From contig NC_063021.1 in NCBI RefSeq assembly GCF_020509005.1, positions 2,232,001 through 2,296,000 on the forward strand: DNA of 64,000 nucleotides, given 5' to 3'. The notes under the pieces are model-generated. The model saw only the letters and a list, made by a program, of their open reading frames with translations, was not told the origin of the DNA and did not search any database. The position numbers and the translations under genes are program-made. Positions 55,944-64,000 of the stretch are shown here, one piece after another. The stretch is from Fulvia fulva. Its lineage: Eukaryota; Ascomycota; Dothideomycetes; Mycosphaerellales; Mycosphaerellaceae. The first letter of the stretch is position 1; the number at the start of each line of letters is the position of its first letter.

Positions 55944-57060
55944 TTAGGTAAAAGCATTATTCACATCCACTAGGTGCATCTCGAGATCTCTCTCACACAC
56001 TACTGCCATGAATACTCGGAGAGTATCATGTCTAACAGTAGGTGCAAAGGTCTCTTCGAAGTCAACCCTATATTTCTGTGAAAACCCTCTTGCAACTAGT
56101 CTTGCCTTGAACTTCTCAATGGCTCCACTAATCATTCTTTTCACATCAAAGACCCACCTAGAAGTAATTAGATTCGCACCCTTTGGCGGTACAACTGCTT
56201 CCCAGGTGTTGTTGCTTGCTAAGGCAATAAGTTCGTTCTCGATTGCCTCTCTCCACATATGTCCCCATTCGGGGTCTCCTACGGCTGCCTTATAGGACTT
56301 TGGGATTGGCACTTCCTGCTGATAGGCTATGGCCTGCCCAACAGCAGCAAATGCATGTTCTTCCACGTCGTTCAGAATCTCCTCTACCCAGCTCATTGTA
56401 GGGTCTAGATGGAACATCTGGGCGATAAGAGCCTTATGGTGTTTAGCCTCATGCTCTTCAGAGTTATCATCTCCGTCCCCCCTTGACCTCTTGTTGCCTG
56501 CAACCTGAGGTGGCGCTGGGTGTTTAGATGGGTCGAACTGAACGACATCTTCTTTTTCTTTCATTGGAGTACCCTGATCTCCAAACTTCTGGTATTCCCC
56601 AATGTCCTTTGGGGGAGGGGGAAGTTGCACAGACAGCGGTTGCTGTGGTGTTGATGACTCGGGTAGGTTCTGTATAGATCCACCGTTATCGGCCTTCGAC
56701 AGTGTTGGAAACCGCCTCAATATTTTCTCCTAGCCTTCGTAACGGTGTTTCTGATAATCCCCTATCGGAAAATTTCGCCCCAAAGGGCTTCCTCCCAACA
56801 GAATTGCGCTGTGGCGCTCGACTCGGCTGGTTAGTGAAGGTGATACCAAGATCTATATCTCCCCCCTTCTCATTCTCAAACCAGTCGACGTGACTATGCG
56901 CTTTTACAGCTTTCATGTCGGGATCCCAGAACAGCCATTGTTTTGTGGTGTTTTCTGAGTAGCCCACAAACACGGCTTCTTTTCCTCGGTTCATCAACTT
57001 GTCTCTCCTCAAGCCTTGAGGTTGGGCTCTTGGGTCTACATAGACCACAGCTTTGCATCC
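55944..57060 (-). pseudogene. Copia C integrase C-terminus and RT N-terminus, with a frameshift
   Basis: 57060-56686 is in the gag frame: GCKAVVYVDPRAQ, then FVGYSENTTKQWLFWDPD (copia post-integrase region). From about 56720 the coding frame shifts, and the next piece (to 55944) carries a linker and the RT start: SWVEEILNDVEEHAFAAV, WGHMWREAIENELIAL, TWEAVVPPKGANLITSRWVF, LVDVNNAFT. The stop TAA at 55944-55946 follows NNAFT, most simply from CAA. Confidence 0.88.
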
Positions 57061-57807
57061 CTAGACGCGGAAATGGTCGACTGACGGTACTTGGCCAGTA
57101 AAGGCTTCTTCTGGTGAAAGAGCAATACCATCAATGATCGGACCATTAGGCAGTCTGTTTCTGATCACAGTCTGTGCTTGCAAAGCTTCTGGCCAGAACT
57201 CAACTGGCATGCTAGAGTCTTCAAGCATAGCCCGGACTGTGTTCTCAGAGGCTTGAATTGACCTTTCCACAGGTCCATTCTGAAGAGAGTTGTAGGCATC
57301 AGTTGTGTCCATCTGAGTGCCAAACTCCTTCTCCCACTCTTTTAGCAAGGCGAGAATTTCCTTTGCACCATCACTGCGGATCGCAGACAGAAAGCACCTT
57401 GACTGCCGTTCTGCCTGGACCTTCCAATCCCGTAGGGCTGTAGGAGCGTCGCTCCTGGCCTTCAAAGGGATTACCCACTTCTTCCTAGAGAAGTTGTCTA
57501 CAATCTCAAGCCAATATTTGTATCCTAGCCTAGAGACTGCGCCCTGAAAAGGCCCACAGATGTCAATGGAGATGAGGGCCAGCCTCTCCCCTTTCCTCTC
57601 TGTGGCAGGTCCTTTGAACTTCCTCATGTTTGCAAGGGAGCAGACCTTGCAATTCTGGTGTTCAGAAGGAACAGGAATGGGATCTTTCTTGTCAGTGACT
57701 CTATGCAGGTTTCTTAGCAGTCCCTTGCCAAGGTGTGCACATCTTCTATGCCATAGCTCCCACTGATCTTCGGACTCAGTGTTAGCCATAGCGGTACCGT
57801 CACGTTC
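57061..57807 (-). pseudogene. Copia C GAG-pre-integrase and integrase core
   Basis: WELWHRRCAHLGKGLL and HQNCKVCSLANMRKF give the HHCC finger. The core shows Asp in ISIDICGPF, Asp in AIRSDGAKE and Glu in NGPVERSIQ as the D,D-35-E triad. PVEFWPEALQAQ is the usual copia signature. The frame stops with TAG at 57061-57063 after HFRV, where most relatives have Trp (FRVWGC). Confidence 0.92.
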
Positions 57808-58908
57808 TTAAGAGAGTATGCTAGCATGCTGCGGCTCAAGAATTTCCGAGATCGAGTGGATAAACGGTACTCCTCCTCGAAGTTTGGTCTGGACAACGGG
57901 TTTACCAGACAAGGATTTTAGGGTGAAACTGGGTGGTTGGACAGCAAACTGTTGGCTGAACTGATTCCACGAAACAAGACTAACTCCAAGGCCAGGAACA
58001 AACAGGACATTTTCTAAGACAATTTGCTTTCCAGAAGGACCACCCATTACTGCACTTCCCATATGTGTAGCTTGTAGATAGCCACCCCCAACCTTGATCC
58101 ACTTCCTCTTTTGAAGAGGCTTCAGTGTCCTGAATAGTGAATCTTGGTCAGTCATATGTGATGATGCACAAGAGTCAAGCAACCACTCGGACGAGGGGTA
58201 CTTGCCTTTGGCTTCTACAGTGGAATGGGCAACCTCATCAACATCATCATCTTCTGATGGTATCTCAGAGTCTGATGCGTCTTCCTGGGTCGCATGGGCC
58301 CTTGCAGGCTTACTAGAGGAGGCCTTTGGCTTGCGGCTCTCCTTCATCTGCTTTGCAAGGTCCGTCATCACCTTGAGGACATCACGAAGGTTTGGTGATG
58401 ATGACCTCCTACGAGGTGGTGACGGTTGTCTCTTAGCAGGGTAGGTAACCCTAGCTGGTTTGTCCTTGTTCCTAACAGCCTGCTGAGCTGCAGAAAGGTG
58501 TGGGCACTTGCTCATAAAATGGTCACCATTGCAGAGATGGCACGTGAGCTTGCCCTGGAAACCCTTCTTAGCGAACATGGCTGTCCCTTGATGAATCATT
58601 GATTCTTGCTTCTCCCTAAGGATTGCAAGAATGTCTTGTGGTGAGAGATTCACCTGGGCATCAATTGCATCGCGAATTGAGCCAAATGAGTCTGGCAGAG
58701 CTGCTAAGAGTTGCTGGATCTTTCTGTCCTCAGTCTTGATGTCTTGGAACTGAGGCGAGATTGAAACAGCCCTCCTTGCAATTGACCTAAGCTCCTGCCA
58801 GGCGTCATCTATTGACTGGTCCTCTGTCATCACGAAATTGGTGTATTGCTGAAGCAAACTTCTTCCAGTAGCGAGAAGTCTTCTCTTGTATTTGGCTTCA
58901 GCCCATTC
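57808..58908 (-). pseudogene. Copia C gag middle, zinc knuckle and protease
   Basis: The frame resumes after the TAG at 58909. It carries a UBN2-type gag (DDAWQELRSIARRAV, LLAALPDSFGSIRDAI), a CCHC knuckle CHLCNGDHFMSKC, a Ser/Arg/Pro-rich linker, and protease WLLDSCASSHMTDQ at about 58150-58180. The protease motif is D-S-C rather than D-S/T-G. It ends in TAA (57808-57810) after HASILS. Confidence 0.9.
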
Positions 58909-59232
58909 CTACAACTCCTTCGCATGCCGGATCTCGTATGTCATCTCTTGGTCATCTGTCGACAGACAGATGTACATCTCATACAGGGCCGTTGCATTGT
59001 GCCGTCTGTACGATGCCTTCCTTATCGCTTGATCCAAAGGAAGGGATGACTCCGATGATGTAGAGGGTGTCGCTGGGGTTGCAGCGGGAATGTCCGTAAT
59101 GATGTCCTCGAGGACCCAGTCAACCTGCTTTGATACCAGGTGTATTCTCATCAGCTTGAACCATGTTTCGTGGTTCTCTCTTGTCAGAAGAGGTGCTGCT
59201 CTCTTTCTTGTGAACCCAGTCTCGTTCTCCAT
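58909..59232 (-). pseudogene. gag: Copia C gag N-terminus
   Basis: ATG at 59230-59232 (MENETGFTRKRAAPLL) begins gag. Residues 15-107 show NHETWFKLMRIHLVSKQVDWVL split by the usual copia DUF4219/UBN2 pattern. Stop TAG after HAKEL at 58909-58911 precedes EWAEAKY in the same frame and is probably a mutated CAG or TGG. Confidence 0.88.
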
Positions 59233-59681
59233 TTTTGTAAGTTGAGGGACAGGTTGGCTGCCCTTAGGTAACAGGATGTATTCGGTCGTACGCGATCGGA
59301 TCGAAATGGGATAAACCGAACGCGAGGTTGATGTTGGTGCTAAGACACTGTAGCGTAACTCTCTCAGCAGAGGGGGTTTCTAAGACACTGCGGCTCTCTC
59401 AGAATGAACAGTTAGTCGATACGAACGCGATGTCCGGAGAGCGACTCTTCTCAGTAAGCTCGCCCACTTGTCTGAGGTATTGGCACAGGCTCCCTGACTC
59501 GGAGTCTGACAGTGCCTCACTAGGCTCTTTCACGTCTTATATGCACCTACAGTACGGCTGTAGCTTCCTGTACAATGCGGGTGCGGCCTCCAGTCTGCCT
59601 TCCTTTTGTTCTGAAGAGGAATAACTCCAATACGACTTTGTCGAGGGTGAAACACCGAGTTGCTAACTCGGGCTTATAACC
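59233..59681 (-). other. Copia C 5' leader and primer-binding site
   Basis: About 450 bases between the gag ATG and the 5' LTR. Next to the LTR the minus strand reads ggttataagcccgag, nearly the same primer-binding sequence as copia B and D. A motif ctaagacactg...ctctctcag occurs twice (59339-59372 and 59380-59402). The plus-strand ORF across this region has no recognisable product. Confidence 0.55.
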
Positions 59682-59915
59682 TGTTAAACAGGTACGAGTT
59701 GCGCAGCAGTGGAAGACGGCGGATCACACGAAAGACGAAGAAGGACCCAATGGGATAGCGTGTATCTACATACAGTATCGCCGGTGTTGGTGTAGGTAGA
59801 TGCTAGGTGTCCGGATGTTTGCTAGCCCATAGGCTGGCAAACCCTAATCACGTGATCTAGTCACATGACACACCCACACCCACATGCTTGTCCTGCGGCC
59901 TGTATGTTCTCAACA
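59682..59915 (-). repeat. 5' LTR of copia C (234 bp)
   Basis: Plus strand tgttaaacag...gttctcaaca, followed by gaaga (59916-59920). Confidence 0.94.
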
Positions 59916-60716
59916 GAAGAGATGGTTTAACCTTCAGAGATATAAGATAGAGAGCCAATTAGTATTCTTTACAATTGATGACCTAATAGAAGTGTCTTTT
60001 AACAACATTAAGGGCAAGACTCTAAAACTCTAAGAAGAGGCTATAACCAAAGAGATCCTTAATACGCTAATATAGACAAGACATAATGTAGTGTACAACT
60101 TCAGTATCCTTAGTAGGATTATAGAAGAAGATGAATTTGAGCTTGAGGGCTTATATAAATCTAGAAGAGCTACTAAGAAGTAGGTGTATCTCTAGAATAA
60201 GTATAGCTAGGTACTACCAACCTATATATATAAGCTTATAAAGCAATTTATGACCTTTAAGATGAGTAAAGAGTTCACCATTAGATCTGTATAGACACAC
60301 CTAGTTTCTCTTAGAAAAAGGATTGCTAATGTAATCCTAGAGGGTCAGTATTATAGGAAAGCTAATATAAGGATAACCTAGCTCTTAAGCTTACTACTAC
60401 CTAACTACTATATAGCTAGGGATACTATTATAGCTCAGCTAAAGATAGATTATAAAAGGACCTTAAAGATCCTTAAAGCTTAAGAAGCTAGGTTAGATCC
60501 CTCTAAGGCTAAGTATAGTATAGTAGCCACCTAGGTCAAGCCCTTAGGTCTAGTAAGACCACTCTCCTACCTTCTCTATAAGAAGGATCATCTAATTAAG
60601 GACTGCCCTAGTTTGCCTAAGGCAAGAAAGGTCCTTAGATCTCATTCCTAACTACCATCTTCCTAGAATATAATATATATTAAGAAGAAGAGAACTCTAC
60701 TACCTATTTTAAGGAG
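59916..60716 (+). pseudogene. gag: Copia D copy 2 gag
   Basis: Corresponds to 30938-31346 of copy 1 and continues beyond the point where G1 cut that copy. Plus-strand reading has LSRIIEEDEFELEGL, FMTFKMSKEFTIRS, and a zinc-knuckle remnant near 60570-60630 (LYKKDHLIKDCPSLPKARKV). RIP stops throughout. It is interrupted at 60717 by the solo M LTR. Confidence 0.75.
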
Positions 60717-61235
60717 TGTTAGGGCGAGAGCCTAGCCTATAAGATATAAGAGTAAAAGCGAGAATGTAGGTACGAAGTGTAGGTACAAAGGGTATAGTAT
60801 AATTACTACATAAAACGAAAGACGAAGGAAGTAAGAGAGGCCTAGGGAAGGCCGGATATTTATACGCGACCCTCGCGAGTGCGTGTCTCCGTATTAATAG
60901 GGCTAACCCGTACGAAGCCGCGCTTAGTAGCTTTGCTTAAAACCTTGTTCTAACCTACCCTACGTTCCGAGTCTTCTACGAGCTTCTTCTAGGGTCTAGC
61001 GTAGTCGCGGGTGCTCGCGGGAGCGCCGTAAGTCACATAGTCACGAGCCGAAGTGAATCTGTTAAGGTTTGGTAGAGTGGTGAATTTGGAGGGCTAGGTC
61101 CCGTAGTAAATGTTACGGGGTATATAATTCTTAGCGCTTACACACTAAGCTAGACTTTCACTTCTTAACGACTTCTAAGCACTCTAAGGCTCTTCTGTCC
61201 CTACCTTCTATACACTCTATAGGGAGACTATGACA
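60717..61235 (-). repeat. RIPped solo LTR of family M (519 bp)
   Basis: Reverse complement of the 520-bp M LTR with many C-to-T/G-to-A differences; termini tgttaggg and ctatgaca. The duplication aggag lies at 60712-60716 and 61236-61240. No internal M sequence is present, so it arose by LTR-LTR recombination. Confidence 0.93.
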
Positions 61236-61240
61236 AGGAG

Positions 61241-64000
61241 GACACTAAGAGAGAAGTCCTCTATAGAAGAACTTAAGAAAATAGTGAAGAAACTTAGCTC
61301 TAACATGCTATTACTCTAGAAGAACTAGGCCTAGTCTTATACCTCTAAAGCAAAGAAGACTAGAAAAGGTTTTTCCGCCTAAGAGTTACGTGACTCGTAT
61401 AGCTCATCCCTAGAGACGAGGTCTAATAATAATGAGTATAATGAAGTGGCTTACTTAACTATAGAAGTCTAAGGCAAGTTCCCCTTATTAGAATAGTTAC
61501 TTCACTCCTATACTTCATCCTATATAACTGACCAAAGCTGCCTCTTTAGATCTATAACTCCCTTAATAAGGCAGAAATGGATCAAAGTAGGAGGTAGGTT
61601 TTTATTAGCCACTTATATTAGGAATGTAGAGATGAGTAGGAGAGCTAGTAGAAAAGTTGTTTTAGAAGATGTCCTACTTATACCTAAGCTAGGAGTAAAC
61701 CTAGTTTCATAGAACTAGTTTAGCAAGTAGTTTAGTGTTTAACCTCTATCATTTTCTCTTGTTTCCCCCTCTAGTAAGACTGTTGTCTAGACAAAGCTCC
61801 TTAGGGGGGTTCTATTTATTAATGAGATTTCTCCTCTCCTATAAGAACGGGCACATTACTCATTATGTGCACTACTAATAGAGAATGCCTTTGTGACTAC
61901 TCAATTAGAGACCGACCTAAAGTAGTAGGAGCTTTAGTATAGAAGATTCGTACACTTTAGGAAGAATCTGCTCCAGAATCTTTATAAGGTAATAGACTTA
62001 AAAGAATCTATTCCTATCCCTAAGGATAGCTTTCACTAGTGTAGAGTATGTTCAATAGCAAAGATGAAGAAGTATAAAGGCAAAGTTATAGAGAGAAGAC
62101 CTAAAAGACTTGCCCTTATATCTATTGACATATGTGGCCTACTACTAATCTCAAGACTAGGATTCAAATACTAGCTTAAGATTGTTAATAACTTCTCTAG
62201 AAAGAAGTGGACCTTTCCTCTTAGGAAAAGAGAAGATGCTCTAGTTACTCTCTAGAACTAGAAGATCAAAGTAGAGAGGAAATTATTAGCGTAGCTAAAA
62301 GTAGTAAGACTTAACAATAGAAAAGAACTTATTATATTAGTAAAGCAGTAGGAGAAGGATTTAGGGATTAGGCTCGAGCCGACTAAGGTATACAACTCTC
62401 TATAGAATAGACGAGTTGAGAGGTCAATACAAACCTTAGAGGACTCTATAAGGGCAATGCTTAAAGAGGCTAAAATGCCGGTTAAATTTTGGCCTAAAGC
62501 ACTAGAGGCCTAAACTTATATAAGGAACAAACTGCTAAATAGCCTAGATTACGATAGGTTTAAGGTTTTACTAGATAAGGCTTTTGATAGTATCAAACCG
62601 ACCATCAACTATTTAAAAGTTTAGGGATATAAAGCTGTTGTCTATATAGACACAAGATCCTAACCTTAATAGGCAAGAAGTAATAAGCTCATAAATAGGG
62701 GTAAAGAAGTAGTGTTTATTAGGTATGTTGAAAACATAGCTAAAGCCTAGCTCTTTTAGGAACTAGACATAAGAGCTATTAAACAACACATATATGTAGA
62801 CTTCTTTAGGGACTAGCCTAGAGGTGATATAGGTCTCAATGTTCTAACATTGAATCTACTAAGCAGTATTCTAGCTAGGAAGCCCTTAGGAAGGCCGAGG
62901 AAGAACGTATCCTTAGGACAATCTACCTACTATTTAGGCGTCTATTAGAGCACCCCCGAAATAGATTAGCCAATTAAGAGCCCTAAAGTCGCTTAGCCGA
63001 GAAGGCTGTTTATATAACTTCCCTAACCTCCGGAGAACGTAGGGGAATTTCAGAAAATCGATCAGCTAATTAAGAGAAGCTCCCTAGATCCCTAGGAAAT
63101 AGACGTTACTAGGTCATAAGTGACGGTCCCTAAATCATCCCTTAGAAAGAGAAAGGCTAACTATGATGTTAAGGGCTATGACATAAAACAGAAAGCCCCA
63201 AAATCTATAGTCCCTAAGCCCGAACTAACTACTAAAGTAGGAGAAGTTACGGACCTCTTAGAGAACCTTGCTACTTTTTACTAAGCTTTCTTTTTAGCTA
63301 TATAATCAGTAGACAGTTCAATACTATAGGATAGCGAATTCCTAGAAGAAGTTAAGGAAATGGCCTTTGTAGTAACTATAGAAGCTATTATATATAAGTA
63401 AGAGATCCTAATTCCAAAATCCTATAAGGATGCTATAAATAACAAGAAATAGGGACATCTTTAGAAGGAAGCAATCTCAAAGGAACTAGATGCTCTATAG
63501 AGTAACAACACCTAGGAAAATTCTGTTCTACTAAAAGGAGCAAATCTAGTTACATCAAGATAGGTCTTTGATATTAAGAGAAGTATTAGTAGAGCTATTG
63601 AAAAGTTCAAGGCTAGACTAGTTATAAGGGGCTTCTTACAGAAGTTTAGTGTTGACTTTATAGAGACATTTGTACCTATAGTAAGACAGGACACCCTTAG
63701 GGTGTTTATAGCTATTGTATATAAGAAGGATCTTTATCTTCACTAAGTGGATATAAATAATGCATTTATAGAAAGCACCCTCTATAAAGATATCTTTATA
63801 TTACTACTACTAGGAGTTGAGCTTCCACTAAATATAGTGTTTAAAATCCTTAAAAGCTTATATAGACTTAAGCAAGCAGCTAGAGATTAGAATCAACTCT
63901 ATATATTAAAGCTTAGAGAGATTAGATTTATATAGTTAGAAGTAGATCTATGCCTACATATCTATAAGAAGAGGGAGATCATAATCCTTATATATATAGA
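61241..64000 (+). pseudogene. pol: Copia D copy 2 pol, truncated by window end
   Basis: Colinear with copy 1: remaining gag to about 61370, protease near 61505-61520 (H-S-Y-T-S-S-Y, from D-S-C), integrase about 61960-62600, RT from about 63510 to the edge. It diverges from copy 1 by scattered substitutions until 62848, then no difference is found to 64000. Confidence 0.85.

Larger units (their letters stand above)
54442..59915 (-). mobile_element. Ty1/copia C, complete but inactivated (5,474 bp)
   Basis: LTRs of 234 bp at 54442-54675 (3') and 59682-59915 (5'), with duplication gaaga at 54437-54441 and 59916-59920. The LTRs differ at 6 positions by my count, 5 of them transitions. Body sequence is largely free of RIP. 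The single gag-pol frame is broken by four stops, each explainable by C-to-T, and one frameshift near 56700. It is younger than copia D, into which it inserted, but older than M. Confidence 0.94.
53686..64000 (+). mobile_element. RIPped Ty1/copia D copy 2, 3' end outside window
   Basis: The 5' LTR is at 53686-53920, followed by leader (53921-54441), then copia C, gag (59916-60716), a solo M LTR, and pol (61241-64000) up to the window edge inside the RT. It is parallel to copy 1 and retains about 1 kb of gag lost from copy 1 at the G1/C8 junction. Confidence 0.9.

Noticed and set aside
59328..59624. 98-codon plus-strand ORF in the copia C leader
   Set aside because: Opposite to the element, overlaps non-coding leader, and no similarity recognised.
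1..64000. CRISPR arrays, tRNA or rRNA genes, or host metabolic genes
   Set aside because: None found; regular repeats are LTRs, and every coding remnant with recognisable motifs belongs to a transposable element.

Overview
This window is a nested stack of transposable elements from a filamentous ascomycete (Pezizomycotina-type) genome; I found no host gene, rRNA or tRNA. Two things point to the host. The element families (chromodomain Ty3/gypsy, Ty1/copia, Tad-like LINE, Fot1/pogo) are typical of such fungi. Most of the window also carries an extreme repeat-induced point mutation (RIP) pattern: CpA/TpG dinucleotides are almost gone and TpA/TAG/TAA are everywhere, while CpG is kept. Family names used here (G1, G3, M, C8, B, C, D, E) are labels of mine.

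Layout. (1) 2-2701: 3' end of an unmutated Ty3/gypsy element (G1a): RNase H, integrase, chromodomain, 184-bp LTR. (2) 2702-5616: RIP-degraded gypsy G3, split by a truncated LINE with a 14-bp target duplication. (3) 5617-29010: a reverse-strand RIPped G1 copy bounded by 184-bp LTRs and the duplication gcgta. It contains copia B (5907-11497, TSD tctag with RIP changes), a long reverse-strand LINE (14238 to about 25505) and a copia E fragment. Inside that LINE sits a pristine 6,291-bp gypsy, M (17578-23868, TSD gtctc). (4) 29011-30192, 51033-51111 and 52965-53685: older host sequence, unidentified, with a Fot1-like DNA transposon (51112-52964) in a TA site. (5) 30193-51032: copia D copy 1 (235-bp LTRs, TSD aaaac). 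It holds G1 copy 2 (reverse), an 8.2-kb gypsy C8 with 99-bp LTRs and an antisense reading frame, and a LINE fragment. (6) 53686-64000: copia D copy 2, running off the window, with copia C (54442-59915, TSD gaaga) and a RIPped solo M LTR (TSD aggag) inside.

How the parts work together. The elements are self-contained: gag makes the particle, pol supplies protease, RT, RNase H and integrase, and the LTRs carry promoter and termini. Only M looks potentially complete. Its two LTRs match in every line compared by eye, and gag and pol are open. Pol has no usable start codon of its own (its first ATG is in the protease active site), so a -1 frameshift is likely. Just after its LTR lies a 9-nt sequence complementary to the predicted mRNA 5' end, as in self-priming Tf1/sushi-type elements; family G1 shows the same arrangement. 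Target-site duplications let the insertion order be read directly.

Most notable: a long reverse-strand, formerly coding region between pol and the 3' LTR of C8; a 1,152-bp stretch where the two RIPped copia D copies become identical after clear divergence; and a DSC protease motif in three related copia families.
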